A stretch of 64,000 nucleotides of DNA, taken from Chloranthus sessilifolius. Its lineage: Eukaryota; Streptophyta; Magnoliopsida; Chloranthales; Chloranthaceae. The DNA is taken from positions 172,750,317 to 172,814,316 of the forward strand of contig CM037584.1 in assembly GCA_021018995.1 (NCBI GenBank), written 5' to 3'. Below the pieces are notes generated by a model. The model saw only the letters and a list, made by a program, of their open reading frames with translations. It had not been told where the DNA came from and ran no database searches. Numbering within the stretch: the stretch's first letter is position 1; each line of letters starts with the position of its first letter. Below, piece after piece: positions 36,003 through 49,660 of the stretch. A program made the position numbers and the translations under genes.

Positions 36003-37613
36003 ACCCTGACATGGGTTAAATGACGTAAGAGAGGGGAAAACTTTACTTTTTTGTATGCTACATGTCACTTTCGTAATAAGGGGCGCAGAGAAATCTCTAC
36101 GCCTGGGCGCATAGTCTCGGACCTCTTTTTGAAAATTTATAAAAATCCTTGAGATGTCCTTGGCTTCCCCACGCATAGTAGAAGCCTTACATACTCTCAA
36201 GGCAGCTTCTTGACAACACATCCACTGCATTTGCCCGAAAGCCACTACAGTATTTCCATATATATTAAGTATATTAAAGTCTCATGATTTAACAAAATAC
36301 GATCTGGTTCAATCCAATTCGGCCCCCTACCGGTATCATGGTCTGAATTGATTTTCAAAAGATGAGAAGAACATATTATAGTAAAAACATATTCCTAATT
36401 GAAAGCTAATATGCCAATCAGGATTGATTAAAAGATCAAGTTAATGTATTAATGCAATACTTAACAACAATTTGAGATTCATCAGTGCAACAGATAACCA
36501 GGAACAATTTGAGACTTTTATTTCATGTAAAGGGTTCAGAAAATAGATATGAAGCTTCTAAAGGAATAATCTTTGGAAGCATAAATGAATAACGCCAAAA
36601 CAAGGGAGACAAAAACAGATATTTTGTTTTTGATTTTAAGATAATGAACAACCTTTCAAAAAGAAAGGGAGGCCAATGTTAATGAAGTAGCTGAAATTGA
36701 GAAGCCATTGAAGCGAGTCTTCATTTTTTGTATAGCATTTAAGCCAAGTGAGTTCTTGAAGAAAACTGACTGAAAACCTTGTAATATATCAAAAGTAGGA
36801 AATTTTGCTCCATGTAATGTAATGTTAACCCATATTCTTGAATTGAATAAAATAGTACATTAGAAATCTCTACTGGATAAAAAGGAATACCATGCAGCGA
36901 TTTAAAAGAAAAAAGGAATTCAACACTAATAGCTCAAACCCTTGTGATATATCTCCTACATCAATATCACAAAACATCCGAATCAATAGTTATTCCATTC
37001 CAACTTCCATGCACGGTTTTGCAAGTTTCTTTTCTCTTCTACTCAGACATCGAACAAGTAACATATCCAAAATTTAAATATTCCCTAAGTTGAAGATTCG
37101 AATAATCGAAACACAAGGGAAGAGCAACTCAGTTACATGAAATCCACTGATTCTAAATATACACTGAAAACGCCACCAAAATTCAACAACAAAAGAAGAA
37201 GGAAAAACCAAAATCAGAATCACTAGAGGTCACAAATTTCAATAGTAATAAAATCCGAATCTAAACCACATAATAGAGTAAACAAACATGTCCAAATGAT
37301 TTATTATCCGATAATAAAAAACCACGAAAAAATATCAACAGTCATCCAACCATTCCCATATTCCTGGTAAATCCATTACTCATAAAAGACCACCATCATC
37401 AATAAAAAAAAGCCCTAATTTCCCAATTTTAATAAAACAAAATTACCCAAATCATCATTCACCTTACCGGATCAACATCCTCCATATTGATGATGATACG
37501 TAATAGAGTGCATGAACATGTCCAAATAGCCTCAACCATCATAAAGACAAAGTTCCAAAAAAGCCCTAATTTTTCCAATTTCAACAAAAAAAATTACCTA
37601 AATCACCAATCAC
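36003..37613 (-). repeat. NAA10 unit C 3' flank
   Basis: Copy of 14373-15970 in the same orientation, including Q. No independent gene is seen. Confidence 0.7.
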
Positions 37614-38192
37614 TCAGCAGCAGATTTGGAATCACCCTTCACCTCACTTGAGCAAAGACCTCCTCCATGATGATGATGATGCCCACGATGGCCATGATGC
37701 CCATGCGCATGCCCATGATCTTTGCTTGATGGTGATCTTGCCTCCCCTTAAGTCGCTTCCTCTTATCATAAGCATCCTCCCATCAAGATAATACTTAGCC
37801 TCCACATCATGAATCTTATACCCCAACGCTCTCAGATACATGATTAAAAGTCAGCGATTACTAAGGCGATAACGTGTAGCGAGACGTAATCGGCGCCAAG
37901 ACTGCTCCATGGCGTTTTGAGCGCGGTCATGAGCTTGGTGGCGAGGCCGAGCTTGCGGTGGGTGCTAAGACGGCGAGAGGAGGGATGTGGCCGTGGCACT
38001 CGGTGGTCTCCTTTTCCATTTTGGCGAGGACGTAGCATAGCATGCGCGCCGTAGTCCTCGGCGACGAGAGGAGTTGGGGCCATGATAGGATGTGGTAGAA
38101 GTAGTACTTCATTTGGTAGTTCAGGAGGCGAGGAGGTTGCAGGCTTGCATCGCGGAGATCGTCCATCGCCGTTGCTTGCGAATGCAAACCAT
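37614..38192 (-). pseudogene. NAA10: NAA10 pseudogene, copy C, many small indels
   Basis: The start codon complement at 38190-38192, the core and the His-rich tail are alignable with copy E along the whole length. Many 1-3 base losses and changes shift the frame repeatedly, so only pieces translate ([29 protein letters not shown]). The catalytic region reads QPPRLLNYQM, so CLPEN is lost. The indels are unusually dense for a sequence otherwise so similar to its sister copies. Confidence 0.75.
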
Positions 38193-38289
38193 TTTCAGCC
38201 AATCGATCTCTTCTTCTTCTTCTTCTTCTTCTTTCTCGCTATGCTATTTTTGGTACTCGTTCTTCTAGGGCTTCGTTTAGATTTGGAGG

Positions 38290-39525
38290 CTTGTGGTCGT
38301 CACTTTTCATAATTCAAAGGGACTTTTATGTGTTTTAGGATTATCCACCCACTAAATCGGACGATGGAGATTGCTTATAGTGCCAATCTTTCACATGATA
38401 TAGATAGATTTTACGATCATTACCATCATACGATCTACTTTTTTAATTCATATGGTAAACGTCCCAAAATAAGTGACCTAAAATCAATTTTAAGCGCTGC
38501 GTAATTGTCAATGTCATTTTTTTTAAGATGTGTGCCACGAATTATAAAACACTAATCATCTAATGGTAGGCTTATGATCTCCAAATCCATCATGTGAAAG
38601 ATTGAGAAGATAACATCTGATACTATCAAGTCAGTGTGTTTCAACGGGTGAACTTAAAGATTTGGTGGATAAATTTAAAGGTTCTATTTGTTGAGATGTG
38701 TGACAGGTGGAAGGCCATTTATACCGTAATGATCTAAAAATCTTTTAGGCCAAAAATTGACGCCCATGACAATTCATGTCAATCTAATTGGCAGAGATTG
38801 CCATTGAGTGACTGCCTTTATTAATTTTTGTCCATAATATCAATTATATTGTCCGAAAAATTTGAGGGCTTAGTTGATGCTCATGTGACACAATTTTTTT
38901 CCGCAATCTTGTTTAATCTCAAGATTTATTGTCTCAAGACAATAAATCACGAAAATTGGGACCTAAAACAAATCACGAAAATTGAGACTCACGGGATTAG
39001 ATTTTGATTCCAAATTGTATAATAAGTTTGATGGTTGTTTTTAACATATTGTTTTAAGGTTTAATCACATGTATAGCCCTTATAAATATGAGAATCTTGA
39101 CTGTACATCATTTTATAAAAAGTGAAAATCATGACAGTCAAAATTCTCCCGTATCCATGTGCTATATATGTGACTGAAATCGAAATGCTATTTAACTTGA
39201 TTGAACCTGACCATTAAGGTATGTTGGACATCCATATACAAAATTATTTGGCGATGGAATTCGATATGAGAGCGCCTCTTCCAAGTGTAGGGTTGATATA
39301 AGCCATGAATCTCAATGTTGAGAATTGTTGATGGGCACATCAAATTGTTGTTAAAAGATCTCGATATTTTAAGAGGGCAATTGTCAGGTCCAATGAGGTT
39401 GAATCCGATGGACACACTAAATTGTTGTTAAAAGATCTCGATATTTTAAGAGGGCAATTGTCAGGTTCAATGAGGTTGAATCCGATTATGAGGTCAACCA
39501 TATCTGCAAACTTAGGAAATCGGAG
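38290..39525 (-). repeat. NAA10 unit C upstream segment R
   Basis: Reverse complement of 5126-6350 and 60571-61760, including the foldback and the 77-bp tandem duplication. It ends at a junction with unit D at 39524-39538. Confidence 0.75.
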
Positions 39526-39536
39526 AAACTTGCAAA

Positions 39537-41141
39537 ACCCTGACATGGGTTGAATGACGTAAGAGAGGGGAAAACTTCACTTGTTTGTATGCTACATGTC
39601 ACTTTCGTAATAAGGGGCGCAAAGAAATCTCTACGCCTGGGCTCATAGTCTCGGACCTCTTTTTGAAAATTTATAAAAATCCTTGAGATGTCCTTGGCTT
39701 CCCCACACATAGTAGAAGCCTTACATACTCTCACGGCAGCTTCTTGACAACACATCCACTGCATTTGCCCGAAAGCCACTACAGTATTTCCATATATATT
39801 AAGTATATTAAAGTCTCATGATTTAACAAAATACGATCTGGTTCAATCCAATTCGGCCCCCTACCGGTATCATGGTCTGAATTGATTTTCAAAAGATGAG
39901 AAGAACATATTATAGTAAAAACATATTCCTAATTGAAAGCTAATATGCCAATCAGGATTGATTAAAAGATCAAGTTAGTGTATTAATGCAATACATAACA
40001 ACAATTTGAGATTCATCAGTGCAACAGATAACCCGGAACAGTTTGAGACTTTTATTTCATGTAAAGGGTTCAGGAAATAGATATGAAGCTTCTAAATGAA
40101 TAATCTTTGGAAACAAAAATGAATAACGCCAAAACAAGGGAGACAAAAACAGATATTTTGTTTTTGATTTTAAGATAATAAACAACGTTTCAAAAAGAAA
40201 GAGAGGCCAATGTTAATGAAGTAGCTGAAATTGAGAAGCCTTTGAAGCGAGCCTTCATTTTTTGTATAGCATTTAAGCCAAGTGAGTTCTCGAAGAAAGC
40301 TGACTGAAAACCTTGTAATATATCAAAAGTAGGAAATTTTGCTCCATGTAATGTAATGTTAACCCATATTCTTGAATTGAATAAAATAGTACATTAGAAA
40401 TCTCTACTGGATAAAAAGGAATACCATGCAGCGACTTAAAAGTAAAAAGAATTCAACACTAATAGCTCAAACCCTTGTGATATATCTCCTACATCAATAT
40501 CACAAAACATCCGAATCAATAGTTATTCCATTCCAACTTCCATGCACGGTTTTGCAAGTTTCTTTTCTCTTCTACTCAGACATCGAACAAGTAACATATC
40601 CAAATTTTAAATATTCCCTAAGTTGAAGATTCGAATAATCGAAACACAAGGGAAGAGCAACTCAGTTACATGAAATCCACTGATTCTAAATATACTAAAA
40701 CGCCACCAAAATTCAACAACAAAAGAAGAAGGAAAACGAAAATCGAATCACTAGAGGTCACAAATCTCAATAGTAATAAAATCGAATCTAAACCACATAA
40801 TAGAGTAAACAAACATGTCCAAATGATTTATTATCCGATAATAAAAAACCACGAAAAAATATCAACAGTCATCCAACCATTCCCATATTCCTGGTAAATC
40901 CATTACTCATAAAAGACCACCATCATCAATAAAAAAAAGCCCTAATTTCCCAATTTTAATAAAAAAAAATTACCCAAATCATCATTCACCTTACCGGATC
41001 AACATCCTCCATATTGATGATGATACGTAATAGAGTACATGAACATGTCCAAATAGCCTCCACCATCATAAAGACAAAGTTCCAAAAAAGCCCTAATTTT
41101 TCCAATTTCAACAAAATAAAATTACCTAAATCACCAATCAC
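39537..41141 (-). repeat. NAA10 unit D 3' flank with Q
   Basis: Third minus-strand copy of the 3' flank. It begins at CCCTGACATGGG, directly after the end of unit C. Confidence 0.7.
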
Positions 41142-41725
41142 TCAGCAGCAAATTTGGAATCACCCTTCACCTCACTTGAGCAGCACCCTCCTCCATGATG
41201 ATGATGATGGCCATGATGGCCATGATGCCCATGCGCATGCCCATGATGCTGCTATTGATGGTGATACTGCCCCTTAAGCTGCTTCCTCATATCATAAGCA
41301 TCCTCCCCATCAGCATAATACTTAGCCTCCACATCATGAATCTTATACCCCAACGTCTCCGTATACAGATTAAAAGCTGCGCGATTACTACGGCGAACGT
41401 GTAGCGAGACGTAATCGGCGCCAAAGACCTGCTCCATGGCGTTTTGAGTGGCGGTCATGAGCTTGGTGGCGAGGCCGAGCTTGCGGTGGGTGGGGAGGAC
41501 GGCGAGGGAGGTGTGGCCATGGCACTCGGTGGTCTCCTCTTCCATTTTGGCGAGGACGTAGCCATCGATGCGGCCGCCGTAGTCCTCGGCGACGTAGAGG
41601 AGTTGGGGCCATGATAGGATGTGGTAGAAGTAGTACTTCATTTGGTAGTTCTCCGGGAGGCAGAGGAGGTTGCAGGCTTGCATCGCCAGGAGATCGTCCA
41701 TCGTTGCTTGCCGAATGCAAACCAT
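41142..41725 (-). pseudogene. NAA10: NAA10 copy D, nearly full length, tail stop
   Basis: The frame is open from ATG at 41725 to a stop at 41252, covering the whole GNAT domain with E25, RKLGLA and DGEDAY kept. Relative to copy E it has V54D in the IVGYV strand, loss of I72 from HGHITS, R79P, A94T, loss of R154, and a CAG-to-TAG type stop in the His-rich region. The rest of the tail is still readable downstream. A charged residue in a core strand and a lost strand residue suggest an unstable protein. A truncated product cannot be excluded. Confidence 0.75.
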
Positions 41726-41938
41726 TTTCAGCCAATCGATCTCTTCTTCTTCTTCTTCTTCTTCTTCTTCTTTCTCTGCTATGCTATTTTTTGGTACTCG
41801 TTCTTCTAGGGCTTCGTTTCCGATTTGGAGGCTTGTGGGCATCACTTTTCATAATTCAAAGGGGACTTTTTATGTGTTTTTAGGATTATCCACCCACTAA
41901 ATCGGACGATGGAGATTGCTTATAGTGCCAATCTTTCA
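41726..41938 (-). repeat. NAA10 unit D upstream flank, truncated
   Basis: Matches the NAA10-proximal R sequence up to CCAATCTTTCA, where RINGv-unit sequence begins. This places NAA10 copy D and the RINGv gene G2 head to head with about 410 bp between start codons. Confidence 0.65.
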
Positions 41939-42176
41939 GCACGGGATATCTTTTCGCCACTTGCACACATGCAAAAAGCATCGAACAAAATGGCGGGGCA
42001 TGCTTATAAAACTTAAAACCAATGAAATCCGTTTAATTTTTCTTCAAGTCCGATTCCTTTTCGATAACCTTCGAAAATTTTGGGTTTTTTAGCAGAACTC
42101 TCGATCAATTCGAATAATTTTTTTTCAGATTTAATGGTGAAGGTGGGTGGTGAATCGAATTCAGATGCTCCAACCA

Positions 42177-42860
42177 TAACACATTTCATTGATTCAGAGG
42201 TACTTCTCTATTATTTTTGAGCTCTTCATATATATGTAGTGCTTATTCGCTGATTTTTAAGTTTTCTATCTCTGAAATTGCAATTTGAAAACAATAATTG
42301 GCGGTTTCTGATTTTGCTTTGTTCTTTAGTCATTATTTTGAGATTTTTCTTCTTTTTTCTATGAAATTGCGATAAGAATACATTCCATCGATCGAGAGGT
42401 ACATTTACATTATTGATGAGCTCTTTATCTTTAGTTGTTTTGTTTAATGATTAAGATCTGCATGCATTTACTTTTTATTCACGAGCTCTTTCTAAATTGC
42501 AATTTTAAATTTTTTGGCGGTTTCGACTTTGCTTTGTTCTTTAGTCATTATTTGAGATTTTCTTCTTTCTTTTCCGAAATTGCATCAAGAACACATTCCA
42601 TCGATCTAGAGCTACTTTTACATTATTCATGAGCTTTTTTTTACGAATTTGTTTTTTTTCCAGCTAAGATCGCGTCTATTTACTTTTTTTTTGCAATGTT
42701 AGTTCTTGTTTCTCTGATTTTCATAGTTTCTTTCTCGAAATTGCAAGTAAAAGAAAATTTCGATTTTGTTTTATTCTTTAGTCAATATTTTGGGATTTTT
42801 CTTCTTTCTTTTTTAATGCGATTCTTGAAATTTACTACTATATGCTAAGCATATAAAAAG
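42177..42860 (+). repeat. Tandem repeats around exon 1 donor of G2
   Basis: Three units start at about 42177, 42374 and 42587, each beginning ACA(T)TTCCATCGAT or a close variant, followed by a GAGGTAC or GAGCTAC word and TTATTCATGAGCTC. Units are about 200-215 bp. The first overlaps the end of candidate exon 1, so donor-like GAG|GTAC words occur in the first two. G1 retains only the last unit. Confidence 0.7.
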
Positions 42861-44128
42861 ATTTAAAAGGATAAACAAATTGCATTTAGGCTGCTTTTGG
42901 ATGCCCTGCAAACTCGCAATTTTCATAATTTTTGAAAAAAATAAAATTACTTTTGAGTTTCGAATAAAACTTGAAACTTTAAAAAAAGTAATTATAAAGG
43001 ACTCAAAAGGCTGCATTTTTTAAAGTTTCAATTTTTGCTCGTAACCTTGTGTAATTGCAATTTTTTATTTTTTTTGAGAAGTTGTTAAATCGTGACTTTG
43101 TTGGAATGCGTTCTGTGAATCATTTTATTGAGTAAATTCTCGTACCTACGGCAACTTATCAAAAATTTGGCAGCATATAAGTTGCCTGACCCCAACTGAA
43201 TCATTTTAATAAGATTGACCCAAGCACCGCTACAGAGCTCGGGTCAGGTGCCTAGTACTAGCTCTTATATGATAATGGGAGTGCATGGAAATTTTCTTGT
43301 AGGGATTTAACCAAAATGCCTTGGGTGGTGAAAATTCATTCATCCAGCATCCTAGAAGGCCGATTCTCTCCTCCTTACAAATACCTGCAAGGTCTCTGGA
43401 CAATTCGTTGCCTAGTTCCACGAGAATTAGTATTCCTTCAGTGTCAAGTCCTAGTTCTTCGAGGTTGGGCTTGCCACCTAGACCAATTTACGCAAAAGGC
43501 AAACCATCATCTATGAGAAATCTGCTTCTGCAGCCGAGTTTCAATTCAAAAAATTTGACTCCGGAATGTGAAAAAGTGGTTCTCCTCATACCGGACATGC
43601 CAACATCAGAAGAATTGCAGGATAGTAGACCTTCTACTTCAAGACCATTCTCTCTGACCAAGGTTTTTTCATCTTCATCGTCGAAACGAATGCACTCTTT
43701 ACCTGCTACGCCAGTTGCAAATTCAGGTCCCGAATTTGTGAAGGAAAGATATGGGAAGATATTCCAGAAGAAGAGGCTGTCTGCAGGATTTGTTTAGGTG
43801 AGCTTGGGGAAGGAGGTGAAACTCTTAAGATGGAATGCAGCTGCAAAGGTGAACTTGCACTTGCACACCAAGAGTGTGCAGTGAAATGGTTTAGCATTAA
43901 GGGTAATAAGACATGCGATGTGTGCAAGCAAGATGTTCAAAACCTACCTGTAACATTATTGCGAATTCAAAATCCTCAGACTGTGAATAGGCAATCCGGA
44001 GGTGTACCACAGCAAAGAGAAGCAACTCGCTACAGGTAATTGTGTCCGCTAAAAAATACTGTTTAGTCATTGACTATGATGTCCATCTCTATTACTAATT
44101 ATTATTCATTTTTGGGATTTCAAATCAC

Positions 44129-44326
44129 GGGCAATGATCAGGTCCGACTAGTTGAACCGGGTTTTGTGTTCAACCATATCTTCAGCCCTTGGATGTAGGT
44201 GAATTGTGACTTTTACAATTTCCATTTTTATAGGATGACATGCAGTCAAGATTCTCCTATATCCAAGGGTTGCAAATCTTGTTGAACACAAAATCCGGTT
44301 CAACCAGTTGGACCTAACCATTGCCC
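44129..44326. mobile_element. MULE-like foldback MITE, G2 copy
   Basis: Counterpart of 27606-27803 at the same intron position. Confidence 0.75.
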
Positions 44327-44828
44327 TTCATATCACATATTTTATCTTCTAGTGGTTGTGATTGCAGTTGTAAGATGCATGCAAGCTTCTATGATCATCA
44401 TGTTCCTGATATATCTTGTTGTCAAAGCACCTATTTTAATGATTTGGCAATCAGTTCTCTTTCATTAAGCTGAAGTACGTTTTGAGTTTGTATGCTATCC
44501 TCCCATTTTCTATAATGTCTAGATATAATGTAAAGAGTTTCAATACTGAGTTTCAATATATAGCAAACTCTTATACAATGGTGTATGAGATTTCCTCCTT
44601 TATCTTTGAAGATTTATATCATGTACAGTTTGAATCTATTCAAAATATATTTCAAACATATATCCAAGTTTCTGTAGATTTTACATGTGATACATAAATA
44701 TAATATAAGATTTAAATCTGAAATTTTATACGCATTTTCACTTTAATTTCCTCCTCTCCTTTTCCACCATGCACCTTCTGTTCTTCTTATCAAGCATTGA
44801 TTTTGCCTTCATGTCAACTCACTAGGCC

Positions 44829-44862
<34 letters not shown>

Positions 44863-45589
44863 ACAGAGATGTGCAAAAGTATCAAAGATTGGACATCGAT
44901 GGCCATTACTGGCGACAGAAAGATCAACTAATGAGATGTAATTGTATATATTTACAGAAATTGCAAGATCTAAAAGTTTCAGAGAGGAAATAAGTCTAAA
45001 GTAATTCAATATTTTAATTAATTAATTTTTTTTTGCCTTTCAAATCTCAGATTAGGTGAAAATCTAGCAACAATCCCAATTGTTGGCTATTTCCCGGCCT
45101 AAAAAACAATGGAAATGACTTTATTTAAACAAAACAAATGGGAGTTTCAGTGACTGTAGGGGCACCTAAATCTGTAGTCCATTGGGACCACCCAATCCAT
45201 TCAGTACTGGATGATCTGAATTGGCCAGTGGTCAGCAGGTGTACGTTCCTGTATCAAGCCAAACCACTACACCTAGTGATCCCAAGGGTGGTGCACTATG
45301 TAGTACCAAAAGAACCATTGCACCTAGGAGTCTCGAGGCAGGTGCATATTGCATTGGTCCAAACCATTGTGCCTAGCTCTTCCCAGTCCAATCACGATCT
45401 GGTCTAGTTCGATAACATCAATATAACCTTACATAATACATATGCTCCTATAGCTGATACACACAAAAACATGTGCTTTTATTACTAGCTATATGTGCCT
45501 GCTTTTTATCTCATGTATTTTCATTTTCATTAATGAACTTATGGCTATAATTTCATAAAAAAATTACTAGCTATATTACATAACCATAA

Positions 45590-45851
45590 CCAAGGTTTTA
45601 AATTCCCAATTGGTTCCCGTGTCAACCCAGACAGCGTTTCAGCTGATACCGATATCCTACAAATAGGCCGATATGGTTGAATAAAAAAATAAAAAAAATA
45701 AATTGAAATACCCAATAAGTATTGACCGAGACCGATACATATCGGTGGTATCTGCTTATGCCGATACCCATCCAGGTATCAGTTATTGACCGGGCCAGCT
45801 ATCGTTACATATCATTGAAAGGCATTCATATCGCCTGATACTTTGAACTGT
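45590..45851. mobile_element. hAT-like element, G2 copy
   Basis: Counterpart of 29070-29330 with the same AACCATAA flanks. Confidence 0.7.
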
Positions 45852-46711
45852 AACCATAATGGGACGGAGAAAATGATATGGGAAAATGTCTGCATATGAC
45901 AACATTTATAATTATTACCCAAATTCGTGAAACACATACTGGAAATGCTATTTGTAGTTTTTTTTTTGCAAGAGAAATTGGTTTCCTTATACTATGGATA
46001 CAACCTATATAATAATCAATATTTTATTGTGAATTGACAAACTCTTATTTTGAGCTTCCCCTGGGAAGACACTCAATACATATAAATTTCCAAGCTCATA
46101 GTCATAGAAAGAGGATAGCTGACACTTAAAGATCGAGCTCAAAATTCTATAGACCCATATATTGTATGAAACCATAATCAGTTATAACTATGCTTTAGGA
46201 TGTAGTACTCATGGAGAATCTAATTAGCCTATGGAAATTAATATGCTGATGCAAAATACTGAAATTGTCGCATGAAATCAGAGAGCCTGCCCATTAGTGA
46301 GAGGGAGGGAGGGGGCTCCCCTATCTTTTCCTCCCCCAATTGATGGAACGAGTAAGTTTAGAATAGTGTGTGATTCCATTTTTGTAAAGAATTCCACATA
46401 TTCTTTCAATTAATGTCTAAGAAAAGGCAATATATCTCCACTTGGAATATCATCATCGACTTACCCCATATCCCATCTATTTGTGGTCGGGTCTTCTAGT
46501 CCTATCTCTCCATTAATTTCTATTTCCTCTATCACTATGAAATTCTTCGTGTCACATCTCACTTTGTACCCCCAAGTCTTAATTGTTGTCCCCCTTCTCC
46601 TAGTTCCTTATGCTTGTATCACAACGATTCTTCATATAAGAGATGTTTCAAGTATTTTTATCCATCTCAAATAGCATTCCTTGATTCTTACACTTCCTCT
46701 TATGTCGTCAT

Positions 46712-47010
46712 CAAGGTGTCAAACTCGATATCGGTATCAGGTATCGGAAAATTTTGGATCGATACGTAGCGGCCAATATTTGTCTTTAAAAAAGAACTAA
46801 AAAAAAAGAGGAAAAATTAATTATATCGGTGGCCGGTCAGTATCTGCTGATACAGAGGCAATATCGGGCGATACTGAGACAGTATCGGCTGATACTGACC
46901 CGTATCGGTTCAATAACAATATTGATACCGATACCTGTATTAAGGTGGTATCTGTGTCGGTTCCTGTTGAAACTGATACGTATCAGTATCGGCCGAGTTT
47001 TGATACCAAG
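46712..47010. mobile_element. hAT-like TATCGG element, G2 copy
   Basis: Counterpart of 30197-30495, with identical GTCGTCAT flanks (46704-46711 and 47011-47018). Confidence 0.85.
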
Positions 47011-47795
47011 GTCGTCATTCCCAATTCTATCATTTTGGGTTTTTCCGCACATCCACCCAAATATGCATCTCTACCATATTTCTGTCTTCTTGTCACTCTT
47101 TACTAACGGCAGTAAAGATCTTGCTGTGACATTATAGAAACACCACCCCTTCACTCTAAAAGACACTTGTTGATCACCGCACAACGCTTGCTTATCTCAT
47201 CTTCGCCCCACCTTGCACTACTTGTGTTTTATATATCCTCCTGAAACCCACCTTCTTATTGTATAGTAACACCCAGATACTGAAATCTATCAAACTATGA
47301 TACTAAATGGTTTTTTAATTTTGACCAAAATCATCCTCCCTACTCTCGTGATCAGTAAAGAATCACTGCATATATACCTAATTCCTTCTATTAATTTTCA
47401 AATCTCATTTCTAAAACCTTTCTCCATGGTTTCCGACTTCCAACTTATCATTTACTCACTTTCTCGTCTAGCTAATAGATTTGTACAGATTTGATGCTAA
47501 AGATTTGTCTTTCCTAGCATGGGCTTCATACCCGTTCAATTATGCGTATGCTCCACTGCGAAAAAAAAAATCATTGTTACCTTGTCCCATCTTTTTGGGG
47601 TTGGCTTTGTGAAATAAATTAACAAAAAAAGTCCTTGTAAAATTAACTACATTAATTTGCTTCAAGCTTTGAGTAACAATTTTGGGGAGATGCAAGGAAA
47701 CCAAAGATTTTAGATCTTTAGATAATTATGTCAGATAGGTGGTGTGTGTGACAATCAAAGACATTGTTCTAAGAACACAGAAATGCACACACAAC

Positions 47796-47798
<3 letters not shown>

Positions 47799-47873
<75 letters not shown>
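47799..47873. repeat. (TA)n microsatellite, expanded in G2
   Basis: About 75 bp of TA in the intron before exon 5. The same site in G1 (31282-31294) has only about 12 bp. Confidence 0.9.
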
Positions 47874-47875
<2 letters not shown>

Positions 47876-49660
47876 CTGGTTGCTATGCCTTTACTGGTTT
47901 ATGTCTCTTGAATTTGTTGCCTTGTTGCACTTGTGGCAGGGTGTGGCAGGATGTACCAGTTCTAGTCTTGGTCAGCATGCTTGCTTATTTCTGCTTTTTG
48001 GAGCAACTTCTGGTAAATGGCAAACTCAGCATGTGCACTGATCTATTTGCCTTCTATTTTCATTTCTATTTGGCCACTGATTTGCAATTCCAGTTGACAT
48101 GCTTAATGAAAGCAGGTTTCTGATTTGGGTTCCCGTGCTCTTGCCGTATCTTTGCCCTTCTCTTGTGTTTTGGGTCTCCTCTCATCCATGATAGCTTCTA
48201 CAATGGGTAAGATGTTGCCAAACCATACGTTTATTACAGTTATATTACATTTTTCTTTTTCTTGGATTGAGCAACATAGAAAATAATATATATTGTATTT
48301 TTACTCCATTTCACTATATTCTCTTTCAAATCTTTAGTAAAAATTTTGATCCTCCCAAAAGTATAGTAACCAGGGACATAAAAATCAAGACTCAAAAACC
48401 TCATGAGTCAAATAATTATTAGTAAACAAATATGTTGCACAAACACATCAATCTGTGCCTAGAATTCATCTTAGTATATACTATTGGCCTAGTTGACACT
48501 ACACAGATATGTGTGCCTAGTATCCATCTTAGTCTATACTATTGGCCTAGTTGACACTACACAGATAAGTGTGTCAGTGCCAGATAAGATAGAGGGTGTT
48601 AGATATGTTAACTCTGGAAAATCAAACGCATTGACACCTACAATTGTATGATATTGTTATATTTTTTAATGTGATGATTTTATTAATAAATCAAAATTCA
48701 ACCCAAATTTACATTAGATGGAGTTGACATGAAGACACTAGCTTTTGTCTTCAGCCCTTGACATTTCGCATGCACCTCGAACACCATCCTCCTCCCTTTC
48801 CCGTCTTAACCTTACGTACGGTAAATGGCTCCCCCTTTTTATTGTTTCTTTGGTCTAAGTTTAGCGTTAGTATCAAGTGAGCAGCCGGAGCACCAGGTGT
48901 TTTGATACTTGAGTCACTTTTTGGGACATGGATTCATCATGTTTGTTTTCTGATAGGTGCAAAAGAATGAGACAAAAAATAATCTCCATCGTCTAAGTCA
49001 AAGCAGTCGAACACCATCTATATTTAATAGCTACCAAGTAAATCTAACATACCATTAATTTGAGATGCACTTTAACTGCTTGGAATCAGACGATGGAGAC
49101 AACATTTCGACCCAAGTGACCCGAGTACCAAGAGCGTCAAATCACACGAAACACGGTGGTTCCACATGACCTTACATCCTGGCAAATGACCTTAATACAA
49201 AGAGCGCCGACGTTTGTCTAGTACCTAATAACGACACTTAAAGTTTTCCATTGCATGCCCCCTTGGAAGAAAATCTTTGCTCCGCCCCTCCCTTCACATT
49301 ATATTATGATTTGCAGGTCCTTGTCTGATTAGAAATTCTAGCTGAAACACTGTTACTTAATAGCCTTTGCTCCATCATTCTTACACATGGCACTGCCAAA
49401 GCTTTTGGGATCGCCCATCTGCCTCTATATATTGTTTTGAACGGTATAGATAAAAATAAAATAAAACAGAGTCGCAGATGGGCATCTGCCTCTATATTAT
49501 GAACTTAATTCCTGCTGTCTGGTGTTCCATCTCCCACAGTGCACCTCACAAATATTTTAACTGTTTTTGTGTGTTTTATTGTCAACCTAATCATGCACAA
49601 TCCATTATCTCTATTTACTGCTCCTGTACAATTGTTATATCTGAGATGAACCTACCCCGC

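Noticed and set aside
43321-43797. G2 exon 2 plus tail taken as an independent 158-residue protein
   Set aside because: It opens at TTG rather than ATG, continues from an upstream splice acceptor, and ends in a frame produced by the exon 2/exon 4 deletion.
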